64,000 bases of DNA from the NCBI GenBank assembly GCA_963662175.1, contig OY759214.1, positions 103,440,115 through 103,504,114 of the forward strand. The letters run 5' to 3'. Shown piece by piece: positions 47,480-60,300 of this stretch (positions within the stretch are counted from its first letter, which is position 1; every line of letters starts with the position of its first letter). Source of the DNA: Aradus depressus. Taxonomy: Eukaryota > Arthropoda > Insecta > Hemiptera > Aradidae. Position numbers and translations under genes: made by a program. A model generated the notes under the pieces. The model did not search any database and was not told where the DNA came from. It saw only the letters and a program-made list of their open reading frames with translations.

Positions 47480-48775
47480 CACCTCCTATTCAGACGGCGT
47501 GGTTGGGATTGCTAGGAGCGAAATAAGGGACGAAGGATATAGATGATAAAGGAAGGAAGCAGATAATTATTGTCATCCGGGGCAGCATGAACCGTCAACC
47601 CGGGAGGAACATCTGCTGTTCATAAGAAAAGGCTGACGCGACAAGTGATCGGTGATTGGCTGGAGGTCGTTAGGAGGGGAACGAACAGCCAATGAGAGGC
47701 CAGGATTCGTCCCCGCCACCGAAAATTAAGTAAAGCCCGCCCTCCTCAGAAGGCAGTCTTCGTTCAGAGTTGTGCCCGACAGGTCATGTCAGTGTGAATG
47801 CAAAGTTGTAGCCAAAGTTCTGTCTTGTATCAGTCTTCGTTCAGAGTTGGGCCACACAGGTCATGTCAGTGTGAAGACAAAGTTCTAGCCAAATATCAGT
47901 CTTCGTTCAGAGTTGGGCCCGGCATTTCCCGAGTATGCGACAAACACTTAATTTTAGAGAAGAATGAGTCCACAATGAGAGAGCTCCATTGTTCCAGCCA
48001 ACAAACACAGACACCGAGATGCGGATAATTTCACTTACCCGCCGATAATATATTATCGAGGTACCTCATAGTTAAGTAATAATTAAGTCCTTCAGACATA
48101 CGCCCATTTAATAAATTAAATATGTTACAGTTCTAAGTTTGATTCATTCCATTCCCCCCCACTCATGCTTCTTTAGGTTGGCAACAGTAGTTAGGTTATA
48201 TGACTCATGCCCGGGCTTTAACTACGAGGTCATACCGCCTACTACCAAAGCGCTCTTTCGTCACTCTGGTGGACATGAGCCCGACTCTACTGTGGGAGTC
48301 CTAAATTTTGCCTACCCTAAATTTTTATTCACCTAGGGTAGGGGTCTTTAACGAGTACCTGACAACGTACAGGCTCGGGACCATCGCTTAACGTCCCATC
48401 CGAAGGACGGCGTGCTTAAGTTTATTTTACCTCTCAGATAAAATAAACTAAGGGCCTCGGTCGGGTTTCGAACCCACGATCTTGAGCTCGGAAGTCAAGC
48501 ACGCATACCACTGAGCTACCGGCGCCGTCTGGCAACAGTAGTTAATTATTATTAATTACTGGTGCCAACACACATTAGAAATTTGTAATCGTTCTTTCCG
48601 CGAGGAGTGTACCCAACTATCCAAGGCATTTTTCATTAAAAGTCGCGAAATAGAAAATTGTCGATTTTAATAATTTTTCAATTTTTTTTCTACTAATTCA
48701 ATTTGCATTCACTCACACTCTTTAACGGAGGGAAAGGTTATAATATATTATATTATTTAGAAATTCTATTAATTG
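47480..48775 (+). repeat. Copy B of the duplicated promoter-like segment
   Basis: Homologous to about 840-2530. Shared parts in order are: the CCAAT-pair region (47655-47693), a start of tandem units marked cagtcttcgttca (47755, 47831, 47897; spacings 76 and 66 bp), and an AT-rich 3' part (48040-48775). A minus-strand SINE interrupts it at 48194-48529. Only about three tandem units are present, against nine in copy A. The ORF at 47798-48028 lies in the tandem units and is not credible. Confidence 0.6.
48194..48529 (-). mobile_element. tRNA-derived SINE, copy 2
   Basis: This 336-bp minus-strand copy of the SINE at 13386-13727 is flanked by a 15-bp target-site duplication (tggcaacagtagtta at 48179-48193 and 48530-48544). 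The head includes ggtagctcagtggta (A box) and gggttcgaaaccc (B box), the latter closer to consensus than in copy 1. It interrupts the duplicated segment; copy A at about 2310 lacks it. Confidence 0.92.
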
Positions 48776-48784
48776 CTATAAGTA

Positions 48785-49092
48785 GTACAATTTTCCACGT
48801 AAACTTTTTTTGGGGAGAGTGGATGTGAAGGCGGAGTTGTAGGACCACATCATATAACTTTAGGAATAGGAATATACAAAGGGTAATATTAATTAGAGAA
48901 ATGTTGAATTAAATTGCTGATGTCATTCTTTTAGACGTCGGGATTATATAGATTTGTTTTGGGAGATATTATTTTTTTAGTCCTAGAAAGAACTTGCGAT
49001 ATATTGAAGATTTATGATGTAGCGTTGGTTGCCTACCTGAGATAGAAGGAACCGTAATTTTGCTACATCGATGAAGAAGTTATTATTACTAG
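48785..49092 (+). pseudogene. Inverted relic of the LTR-2 internal region
   Basis: The reverse complement aligns with 30555-31020 of LTR-2: shared words include tctcaggtaggcaacc, atctatataatcccgacgtc and cctattcctaaagttatat. LTR-2 has about three copies of a block of about 65 bp in this stretch where the relic has one. No LTR accompanies it. It shows that the LTR-2 family has been in this genome long enough for fragments to decay. Confidence 0.75.
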
Positions 49093-49772
49093 GGAACTAG
49101 CAGTAATACCCGGCGTTGCTCGGGGAACTTTGACTTTTCACCTCTCTCATTCGAATCCAATTCAATTCTTCGACAGTACATTCATGATGTTATAATTTTC
49201 AATTATTCATATAGAATAAGCCTTATAGTACTTCAACGGCAGACACCACAGCTAGTATCTGCTTAATACCGGTGTACAGAAGAAGAGAAAGCTACATGTG
49301 AAATTCCTTCAGCTTAATGCACCCCACCCCTCAGGTTCAAAAAGTTGAAACGTCACAACGAATTTTCAAATTTTGTTTTGAAATTACTACATGTGAAATT
49401 CCATGACAATCCGACCATTAGTTAATGAGCTACCACTATTTATATACTTAAGTCTACCCCCACTATCCTCCCTTTCGTTCAATATCTTGAGAGGTCACAA
49501 ACACTATTTTTCTATTTGGCCTTTAAGAATACTACATGTGAAATTTCATGATAATCCAACCATTAGTTAATGAGCTACCGGTATCTTTATATTTCGGCCT
49601 ATCCCCACCACCCCCCCTCCCGTTCAAAATTTTGGGACGCCACATAGCCTATTGTTCAACTGGGGTCATAAGAATGCTACATGTGAAGTTTCATAAAAAC
49701 CCGTCGAGCCGTTAGGGCGTGATGCTGGAACAAACAAAAAATAAACCCCGTTTCAGCTTTATTAATATAGAT
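49093..49772 (+). repeat. Degenerate dispersed repeat ending in ttaatatagat
   Basis: It opens with ctagcagtaatacccggcgt and ends with agctttattaatatagat. The middle has three blocks of about 140 bp containing ctacatgtgaaatttcatg. The same blocks are at 11580-12060, and an inverted copy of the first 110 bp is at 10725-10832. It is non-coding. It looks like the 3' region of a non-LTR element or a related SINE, but I cannot name it. Confidence 0.55.
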
Positions 49773-50140
49773 TTCTTCCTTGATAATTTTAGTTGGAGCC
49801 AAACGGAAACGTATTTTTTCTTTATATTTGGTGTCTACTGAGCTCAGGATCGCAAGTTGGAAATCTAGACGGGGCTCTTAGTTGTTTTAACTGACTTATA
49901 TTATTTATTTTTTTAAATATCCTTGAGCACTTCGTCCTTCGGTTGGGACTTTCCCGATACATCTGAATTTGTCTTTGGTTGACCATCTTCATTTATGGTC
50001 GCTGCCTATCTACCAACATTGCTGTATTAATTTGTTTTTCAGAAAATATGTCAAAACGGTACCTCAAAGCCCACTTATATTCCACATTTCTTCCTTGATA
50101 ATTTTAGTTGGAACCAAACGGTAACTTATTTTATCTTACA
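49773..50140 (+). repeat. Diverged unit of the SINE-like satellite
   Basis: It contains ctgagctcaggatcgc and, further on, ccttgagcac...gtccttcgg...gggactttcccgata, matching the units of the array at 54376-61650. A 35-bp word (ttcttccttgataattttag and onward) is present at about 49773 and again at about 50091. This is probably an outlying relic of the array, separated from it by the LINE. Confidence 0.6.
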
Positions 50141-50367
50141 CAGCTGTTGCTATCATAGAGTGAACATTACTATTTAAGGTTAACTTTTGAGATTTTAGTT
50201 TTTATGTTTTTCTTTTGCATTTTAATTATTCTTTTTCAGTTTATTAACGTTTATTTATAAGTAGTGTTATCAGTTTTATTGTTTTTTTCGTTAAATATTA
50301 CTCGGACTATTGTTGCTGCCCCGCGGGTTCCCAAAGGAACTTGAAGACGGAAGGTAAACCAGCCAAT

Positions 50368-51554
50368 ATGACCACTCCTCAACCATCACCCAGCCCCGCA
50401 CCCACTCGAGCCCACGGCAAATCGAAACCATCCTCATCCCATTCACCACCCATACCTGAAATTTTTTTTCAAAAGTCACGAGAGCCTTGTCATTTCAAAT
50501 TTCATAACTCCCAATCCATTTCAGCCGCTCACCAAATTCGTAATAGACAATAAGGATACAAATAATACTCAAAAAATGGATGAGGAGCCCACAGTGGAAA
50601 AAAATATTAAAAAAGCCCCCGAAAATTTATACGCGTAACCTGAATGACATCAGAAGACTAAAAGAAGACCTAGTAGCACTCATTGGAAAGGACGCATTCA
50701 CACTGGAAACAAAGGCTGAGAAAACATCCATAGCAACCAATAGTTCTGAAGGTTACCGAAAAACAATAAAATATCTACAAATGCGAGACGCCGACTTTCA
50801 TACTTATCAGCTTCAAACTGAAAAGTCATTTCAGGTCGTTCTGAAACAACTACACCCAACTACCGACGTCGACGAAATTAAAGAGGACCTTCTGAAACAA
50901 GGTTACGGTGTTAGGAGCGTCACTAATGCTCTTAATAGGAAAACTAAAAATCCACTTCCCCTATTTTTTGTGGATTTAGATCCTAGGGAAAATAATAAGA
51001 ACATTTTCACGTTACAATTTCTGGCTTACCAGAAAATAACGGTAGAAGAGCCACGACAGCGAGGAGACATTCCTCAATGTCACCGCTGCCAGGAGCTCCT
51101 TCACACAAGGGGTTACTGCAACCATCCACCCAGGTGCGTAAAATGTGGTCAGAACCATTTTACAAAGGACTGCCAGAAAACGAGAGACACACCGGCGACT
51201 TGCGCCCTCTGTGGAGGCCCGCACCCAGCCAGCTACCGCGGCTGCGTGGTTTACCAATAGCTGAAAAACAGGAGAAGCAGCCAGGAAGAAGCCGTCCGAA
51301 GGCCGCCACCAATCAGCCAGACTGACTACCCAGCCACGATGCCGGCCGCCCCTACTGCTGGGGTCCGGCCGGAGGGGAGCTACAGAGATGCGGCCTCCTC
51401 GGAGACGGTCCCCCCTACCATGCCTGCTTCAGGTAGTATCGACATCGCCAACACGCTCACCTCATTTCTCAATGATTTCAAATCTGTCATCACACCCCTC
51501 ATCACCCTCCTCACAACACTTATTTCAGAGCTCATTCCAAAACTATCAAAATGA
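50368..51554 (+). pseudogene. LINE ORF1 (nucleic-acid-binding protein), broken
   Basis: The main frame runs from 50580 to TGA at 51552-51554. It has one internal TAG at 51258-51260, directly after the zinc-knuckle domain (YRGCVVYQ). Within residues about 155-220 are three Cys/His clusters (CHRCQ...C, CVKCGQNHFTKDC, CALCGGPHPASYRGC), typical of Jockey-group ORF1, which packages the LINE RNA. The preceding region (KSFQVVLKQLHPTTDVDEIK) fits the conserved domain upstream of the knuckles. A Ser/Pro-rich N-terminal piece at 50368-50553 lies in another frame, suggesting an indel near 50550-50640. The stop overlaps the ORF2 start as ATGA. Confidence 0.8.
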
Positions 51555-54250
51555 TTCACACAACACACACAAACAACAAGCTAACACTCCTACTATGGAA
51601 TGCCAATGGGCTGATCTCCCATAAAAACGAACTGGAAATACTTCTAAATGACAAACGAACTGACATAGCACTAATTACTGAGACACACTTAACTTCCAAA
51701 CTACACTTTCACATCACGGACTACGTAACATACAGAACAGACCATCCTGACGGAACAGCACATGGCGGCAGTCTCATCCTCATACATAACAGCATCCAGC
51801 ACACCGTCATACCACAAACACCTACCATGTCACTTCAATACACAGCCGTCTCTATTAATTGCAACTCCAACCCATTAACCATCTGTTCAGCTTACAGCCC
51901 ACCCAACAAGGCACTGACACAACACGACATGACCACATTCCTCCATGGCCTGGGTCCACGATTCATAGCTGGTGGCGATCTGAACGCCAAACATGTGCAT
52001 TTTGGGTGACCCACGACCAACACTAGAGGACGGCGATTACTTGGACTACTAAATTCTTCCAGTTACGACATCATAGCCCCAAGACAACCCACTTATTGGC
52101 CCACATCCATCGCTAAATCCCCTGACTTACTCGACTATTTTATTACATCCCATATAAACGCATCTCATACTTACGTGACTGCCTTAGACGACTTATCATC
52201 AGACCACTCCCCAGTTTTACTTGAACTAGCCTCCAAACCCATGGCCCGGCCTCAGAGGCCATCATTAATAACAGGACCAATAAACTGGGACTGTTTCAGA
52301 GAAGAACTGGACGACAAAATAAACTTAAACAATACCATACGGACACAAGACGAACTTGACGACGCAGCAGGTAACTTCACATTGTGGATTCAAGAAGCTG
52401 TGACAAAATCGTGCCGACCACCCAGACCAAGACGCTCACACAACAACATATCCCTCCCACCACACATCCTGCAGATGATAAGAGAGAAAAGAGCGGCCAG
52501 GTCTCGATGGCAAAGATCGAGGTACCCTTCCGACAGACAGACATACAATCAACTCCGGCGAACCCTCTCTACAGAACTTTCCAAACTGAAACAAGACAGA
52601 CATGAGACATATATCTCGACTCTGGCGGCTCGAGATAACTCACTTTGGACAGCGACGAAACGGCTTCTTGGCAATGCACGGGTATCACACCCCCTTCGGC
52701 GGAATGATGGGGCCTGGACTAGGTCAGACCAGGAGAAGGCAGACCTCTACGCTGATTATCTTTCCAAAGTATTCACTCCCCACGAGGACATAGGAGACCA
52801 ACATACAGACCAAGTACTGACAGCAATTACTACCCCCCTCCAACTAACTCTCCCCCCAAAGGCATTCAGTCCTAATGAAGTTGAACTGACAATTAAAAAA
52901 CTCCTCTTACGGAAATCTCCAGGTCATGATCTGATAACCACTGAGATACTACGACAGCTACCGAGAAAAGGACTAATTTACTTGACGAATTTATACAACA
53001 CAGTACTACGACTATGTTACTATCCCCTTGTCTAGAAGATATCAGTAGTCAGGATGATTCTTAAGCCAGGGAAAACCCCAGACCAGGCCTCGTCATACCG
53101 TCCTATAAGCCTGCTTCCTGTGATATCCAAACCACTAGAGAGACTTCTACTGGACAGACTAACCTACATCACTGCACAAGACAACCTTCTCCCAGACCAT
53201 CAATTTGGCTTTCGACAAAGACATTCGACGATACACCAGTGCCATCGTTTGGTCGATTACATAGCCACCAGCTTTGAAAGAAAAGAGTTTTGCACAGGCG
53301 TATTTCTGGACATTGAAAAAGCGTTTGATCGTGTCTGGCACCCAGGCCTGCTCTACACACTTAAATCTCACCTTCCTCACACATATTATTTAATACTTAA
53401 GTCATTCCTAGAAAACAGAAACTTTAGGGTATCTGAGGGATCTTCCTCATCACATTTTTTGGAGGTCAAAGCTGGAGTCCCCCAAGGAAGTTCCCTCAGT
53501 CCCCTACTCTTCTCAATCTACACAGCACACATTCCACAACACGACAACACACTACTCGCTACATACGCAGACGACACAGCCATTCTCTCAACACACTCAG
53601 ACCCAACACAAGCAAGCTCACACTTACAGGAACATTTACACCAGCTAACAGATTGGGCCAACAAATGGAGACTAAAAATTAATAGAGACAAATCTCTGCA
53701 AACCACATTTACTCTCAGACACAACACTTGTCCACCAGTATACATTAACAACCAGCCCATTCCTGCATCAGACACTGTCCGATATCTAGGACTTCATTTA
53801 GACAGACGTTTAACTTGGACAACTCATATCAGACTGAAACGCACAGACCTCAAAAGACGATTTGGACGACTGAAATCAATCATCGGACGACGATCGACAT
53901 TATCGCTTGAAAACAAACTTCACATTTACAACACTATACTAAAACCCATCTGGACTTACGGAATCGAGATATGGGGATCAGCCAAAAAATCAAACATACA
54001 ACGCCTTCAGTCATTACAATCCATCATACTACGCCACATTGCCAATGCCCCATTTTACGTTTCCAACCTCACATTACATAATGACCTCAACATCCCAGTT
54101 ATACCTTCTGTTATCAAGACACGATATCAAAATTTTCACGACAAACTCCATCATCACGCCAATCCACTTATTCTCCAATTATCCACGAACACTCTCCCCA
54201 CAAACCCACCAAGACGTCTAAAGCGGGCATGGCAGAGGGACCTGCTCTAG
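51551..54250 (+). pseudogene. LINE ORF2 (endonuclease plus reverse transcriptase), two nonsense codons
   Basis: A single frame of 900 codons is broken only by TGA at 52007-52009 and TAG at 53033-53035; no frameshift is needed. The N-terminal part is an APE-type endonuclease: LLWNANGL, ITETHL, GGDLNAKH and, after the first stop, SSDHSPVLLEL. The reverse transcriptase follows: SSYRPISLLPVISKPLERL, FGFRQRHST, FLDIEKAFDRVWH, GVPQGSSLSPLLF and the catalytic YADD at 53564-53575. RYLGLHLDRRLTW marks the thumb region. No RNase H domain is present, as usual in the Jockey clade. It starts at ATG 51551, overlapping ORF1 by four bases. Confidence 0.9.
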
Positions 54251-54375
54251 GACTAGCCTGGACTCCTCTTCGGTCACGTACCTCAGCAGTACAGCGACAC
54301 ACTTGCCACAGCACATCATCACGATCACTAGTGACAAATGTTGTCGTTGTGAATATGTAAATAAATAAATAAAAA

Positions 54376-57300
54376 ACAAATATTAAATCTAAAAACCGTT
54401 TAAAAGCGAGAAATTTGAAGAATGGAGTCTACCGAGCTCAGGATCGCCACTTCGAAATCTAGCCAAGTCACTTAGGTCAGATGTTTTAATCGGGAAGATA
54501 AAAATAATTTTGAGCACGTCGTCCTTCGGATTGGACTTTAAGCTATGATCGACGGCCTTTTCGTATGTCAGGTACTCGATAATGAGTCGTATGTTATGTA
54601 TCTAAACCTGGGTAGCTGCAATTTCACTTAGGTAAAAAAAACCTTGAGCACGTCGTCCTTCGGATGGGAGTTTCCCGATATATCTGAATCTGTCCATCAG
54701 TTTTAAAAATAAAAAATCTATAAACCGTTAAAAAGCAGGAAATTTGAAGAATGGTATTTAGCCCGACTTTTTTCGAAAAACATTTTTATTTCGATTTTTG
54801 TGTAGGATTCAGATATCCCGGTTGTTCATCAGTTTTAACAAATATTAAATCTAAAAACCGTTTAAAAGCGAGAAATTTGAAGAATGGAGTCTACCGAGCT
54901 CAGGATCGCCACTTCGAAATCTAGCCAAGTCACTTAGGTCAGATGTTTTAATCGGGAAGATAAAAATAATTTTGAGCACGTCGTCCTTCGGATTGGACTT
55001 TAAGCTATGATCGACGGCCTTTTCGTATGTCAGGTACTCGATAATGAGTCGTATGTTATGTATCTAAACCTGGGTAGCTGCAATTTCACTTAGGTTAAAA
55101 AAACCTTGAGCACGTCGTCCTTCGGATGGGAGTTTCCCGATATATCTGAATCTGTCCATCAGTTTTAAAAATAAAAAATCTATAAACCGTTAAAAAGCAG
55201 GAAATTTGAAGAATGGTATTTAGCCCGACTTTTTTCGAAAAACATTTTTATTTCGATTTTTGTGTAGGACTCAGATATCCCGGTTGTTCATCAGTTTTAA
55301 CAAATATTAAATCTAAAAACCGTTTAAAAGCTAGAAATTTGAAGAATGGAGATTACCGAGCTCAGGATCGCCACTTCGTAATCTAGCCAAGTCTATTGGG
55401 TCAGATGTTTCAATCGGGAAGATAAAAATAATTTTGAGCACGTCGTCCTTCGGATTGGACTTTAAGCTATGATCGACGGCCTTTTCGTATGTCAGGTACT
55501 CGATAATGAGTCGTATGTTACGTATCTAAACCTGGGTAGTTGAAATTTCATTTACGTTAAAAATAACTTGAGCACGTTGTCCTTCGGATTGGACTTCAAG
55601 CGTTGATCGAGGGCCTTTGCCTATGTCAGGTACTCGATAATGAGTCGTATGTTACGTATCTAAACCTGGCTAGCTGAAATTTCACTTAGGTTAAAAATAA
55701 CCTTGAGCACGTCGTCTTTCGGATGGGACTTTAGGCTATGATCGAGGGCCTTTTTGTATGTCAGGTGCTCGATAATGAGTCGTACGTTATGTAACTAAAC
55801 CTAGGTAGCTAAAATTTCACTCAAGTTAAAAAAACCTTGAGCCCGTCGTCCTTCGGATGGGACTTTTCGATATATCTGAATCTGTCCATCAGTTTCAACA
55901 AATATTAAATCTATAAACCGTTGAAAAGCACGAAATTTGAAGAATGGTATTTAGCCCGACATTTTTCGAAAAACATTTTTATTTCAGTTTTTGTGTAGGA
56001 TTCAGATATCCCGGTTGTTCATCAGTTTTAAAAAATATTAAATCTAAAAACCGTTTAAAAGCGAGAAATTTGAAGAATGGAGTTTACCTAGCTCAGGATC
56101 GCCATTTAGAAATCTAGCCAAGTCGATTAGGTCAGATGTTTTAATCGGGAAGATAAAAATAATTTTGAGCACGTCGTCCTTCGGATTGGACTTTACCGAT
56201 ATATCTGAATCTGTCTATCAGTTTCAACAAATATTAAATCTATAAAACGTTAATAGCAGGAAATTTGAACAATGGTATTTAGCCCGACTTTTTTCGAAAA
56301 ACATATTTATTTCGATTTTTGTGTAGGATTCAGATATCCCGGTTGTTCATCAGTTTTAACAAATATTAAATCTAAAAACCGTTTAAAAGCTAGAAATTTG
56401 AAGAATGGAGTCTACCGAGCTCAGGATCGCCACTTCGTAATCTAGCCAAGTCTATTAGGTCAGATGTTTCAATCGGGAAGATAAAAATAATTTTGAGCAC
56501 GTCGTCCTTCGGATTGGACTTTAAGCTATGATCGACGGCCTTTTCGTATGTCAGGTACTCGATAATGAGTCGTATGTTACGTATCTAAACCTGGGTAGTT
56601 GAAATTTCATTTACGTTAAAAATAACTTGAGCACGTCGTCCTTCGGATTGGACTTTAAGATATGATCGACGGCCTTTTCGTATGTCAGGTACTGGTTAAT
56701 GAGTCGTATGTTATGTATCTAAACCTGGGTAGCTGAAATTTCACTTAGGTTAAAAAAACCTTGAGCACGTCGTCCTTCGGATGGGACTTTCCTGATATAT
56801 CAGAATCTGTCTATCAGTTTCAACAAATATTAAATCTATAAACCGTTAAAAAGCAGGAAATTTGAAGAATGGAGTCTACCGAGCTCAGGATCGCCATTTC
56901 GAAATCTAGCCAAGTGAATTAGGTCAGATGTTTTAATCGGGAAGATGAAAACAAAATTGAGCACGTCGTCCTTCGGATTGGACTTTAGGCTATGATCGAG
57001 GGCCTTTTTGTATGTCAGGTGCTCGATAATGAGTCGTACGTTATGTAACTAAACCTAGGTAGCTAAAATTTCACTTAAGTTAAAAAAACCTTGAGCCCGT
57101 CGTCCTTCGGATGGGACTTTACCGATATATCTGAATCTGTCCATCAGTTTCAACAAATATTAAATCTATAAACCGTTGAAAAGCACGAAATTTGAGGAAT
57201 GGTATTTAGCCCGACTTTTTTCGAAAAACATTTTTATTTCAATTTTTGTGTAGGATTCAGATATCCCGGTTGTTCATCAGTTTTAACAAATATTAAATCT

Positions 57301-60300
57301 AAAAACCGTTTAAAAGCGAGAAATTTGAAGAATGGAGTCTACCGAGCTCAGGATCGCCACTTCGAAATCTAGCCAAGTCACTTAGGTCAGATGTTTTAAT
57401 CGGGAAGATAAAAATAATTTTGAGCACGTCGTCCTTCGGATTGGACTTTAAGCTATGATCGACGGCCTTTTCGTATGTCAGGTACTCGATAATGAGTCGT
57501 ATGTTATGTATCTAAACCTGGGTAGCTGCAATTTCACTTAGGTTAAAAAAACCTTGAGCACGTCGTCCTTCGGATGGGAGTTTCCCGATATATCTGAATC
57601 TGTCCATCAGTTTTAAAAATAAAAAATCTATAAACCGTTAAAAAGCAGGAAATTTGAAGAATGGTATTTAGCCCGACTTTTTTCGAAAAACATTTTTATT
57701 TCGATTTTTGTGTAGGACTCAGATATCCCGGTTGTTCATCAGTTTTAACAAATATTAAATCTAAAAACCGTTTAAAAGCTAGAAATTTGAAGAATGGAGA
57801 TTACCGAGCTCAGGATCGCCACTTCGTAATCTAGCCAAGTCTATTGGGTCAGATGTTTCAATCGGGAAGATAAAAATAATTTTGAGCACGTCGTCCTTCG
57901 GATTGGACTTTAAGCTATGATCGACGGCCTTTTCGTATGTCAGGTACTCGATAATGAGTCGTATGTTACGTATCTAAACCTGGGTAGTTGAAATTTCATT
58001 TACGTTAAAAATAACTTGAGCACGTTGTCCTTCGGATTGGACTTCAAGCGTTGATCGAGGGCCTTTGCCTATGTCAGGTACTCGATAATGAGTCGTATGT
58101 TACGTATCTAAACCTGGCTAGCTGAAATTTCACTTAGGTTAAAAATAACCTTGAGCACGTCGTCTTTCGGATGGGACTTTAGGCTATGATCGAGGGCCTT
58201 TTTGTATGTCAGGTGCTCGATAATGAGTCGTACGTTATGTAACTAAACCTAGGTAGCTAAAATTTCACTCAAGTTAAAAAAACCTTGAGCCCGTCGTCCT
58301 TCGGATGGGACTTTTCGATATATCTGAATCTGTCCATCAGTTTCAACAAATATTAAATCTATAAACCGTTGAAAAGCACGAAATTTGAAGAATGGTATTT
58401 AGCCCGACATTTTTCGAAAAACATTTTTATTTCAGTTTTTGTGTAGGATTCAGATATCCCGGTTGTTCATCAGTTTTAAAAAATATTAAATCTAAAAACC
58501 GTTTAAAAGCGAGAAATTTGAAGAATGGAGTTTACCTAGCTCAGGATCGCCATTTAGAAATCTAGCCAAGTCGATTAGGTCAGATGTTTTAATCGGGAAG
58601 ATAAAAATAATTTTGAGCACGTCGTCCTTCGGATTGGACTTTACCGATATATCTGAATCTGTCTATCAGTTTCAACAAATATTAAATCTATAAAACGTTA
58701 ATAGCAGGAAATTTGAAGAATGGTATTTAGCCCGACTTTTTTCGAAAAACATATTTATTTCGATTTTTGTGTAGGATTCAGATATCCCGGTTGTTCATCA
58801 GTTTTAACAAATATTAAATCTAAAAACCGTTTAAAAGCTAGAAATTTGAAGAATGGAGTCTACCGAGCTCAGGATCGCCACTTCGTAATCTAGCCAAGTC
58901 TATTAGGTCAGATGTTTCAATCGGGAAGATAAAAATAATTTTGAGCACGTCGTCCTTCGGATTGGACTTTAAGCTATGATCGACGGCCTTTTCGTATGTC
59001 AGGTACTCGATAATGAGTCGTATGTTACGTATCTAAACCTGGGTAGTTGAAATTTCATTTACGTTAAAAATAACTTGAGCACGTCGTCCTTCGGATTGGA
59101 CTTTAAGATATGATCGACGGCCTTTTCGTATGTCAGGTACTGGTTAATGAGTCGTATGTTATGTATCTAAACCTGGGTAGCTGAAATTTCACTTAGGTTA
59201 AAAAAACCTTGAGCACGTCGTCCTTCGGATGGGACTTTCCTGATATATCAGAATCTGTCTATCAGTTTCAACAAATATTAAATCTATAAACCGTTAAAAA
59301 GCAGGAAATTTGAAGAATGGAGTCTACCGAGCTCAGGATCGCCATTTCGAAATCTAGCCAAGTGAATTAGGTCAGATGTTTTAATCGGGAAGATGAAAAC
59401 AAAATTGAGCACGTCGTCCTTCGGATTGGACTTTAGGCTATGATCGAGGGCCTTTTTGTATGTCAGGTGCTCGATAATGAGTCGTACGTTATGTAACTAA
59501 ACCTAGGTAGCTAAAATTTCACTTAAGTTAAAAAAACCTTGAGCCCGTCGTCCTTCGGATGGGACTTTACCGATATATCTGAATCTGTCCATCAGTTTCA
59601 ACAAATATTAAATCTATAAACCGTTGAAAAGCACGAAATTTGAAGAATGGTATTTAGCCCGACATTTTTCGAAAAACATTTTTATTTCAGTTTTTGTGTA
59701 GGATTCAGATATCCCGGTTGTTCATCAGTTTTAAAAAATATTAAATCTAAAAACCGTTTAAAAGCGAGAAATTTGAAGAATGGAGTCTACCGAGCTCAGG
59801 ATCGCCATTTAGAAATCTAGCCAAGTCGATTAGATCAGATGTTTTAATCGGGAAGATAAAAATAATTTTGAGCACGTCGTCCTTCGGATTGGACTTTAAG
59901 ATATGATCGAGGGCCTTTTCGTATGTCAGGTACTCGATAATGAGCGCGTATGTTATGTATCTAAACCTGGGTAGTTGAAATTTCATTTACGTTAAAAATA
60001 ACTTGAGCACGTCGTCCTTCGGATTGGACTTCAAGCTATGATCGAGGGCCTTTTTGTATGTCAGGTACTGGTTAATGAGTCGTATGTTATGTATCTAAAC
60101 CTGGGTAGCTGAAATTTCACTTAGGTTAAAAAAACCTTGAGCACGTCGTCCTTCGGATGGGACTTTCCCGATATATCTGAATGTGTCTATCAGTTTTATC
60201 AAATATTAAATCTATAAACCGTTGAAAAGCACGAAATTTGAAGAATGGAGTCTACCGAGCTCAGGATCGCCATTTAGAAATCTAGCCAAGTCGATTAGGT

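Larger units (their letters stand above)
50140..54375 (+). mobile_element. Nearly full-length Jockey-like LINE
   Basis: A non-LTR retrotransposon with a 5' UTR of about 200-450 bp, ORF1 with zinc knuckles, ORF2 with endonuclease and reverse transcriptase, a short 3' UTR and an (aaat)n-type tail at 54355-54375. It stands at the left edge of a satellite array, whose unit sequence resumes at once after the tail. Its 5' end is not sharply defined and no target-site duplication was found. Three nonsense codons and a probable frameshift in the ORF1 N-terminus make it inactive as read. Confidence 0.85.

Noticed and set aside
46873..47482. ORFs of 65-116 codons, one with a faint transposase-like ending
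   Set aside because: Composition is like random AT-rich sequence and no catalytic motif is present.
50341..50553. Independent small gene upstream of LINE ORF1
   Set aside because: The Ser/Pro-rich piece is better explained as the frame-shifted N-terminus of ORF1.
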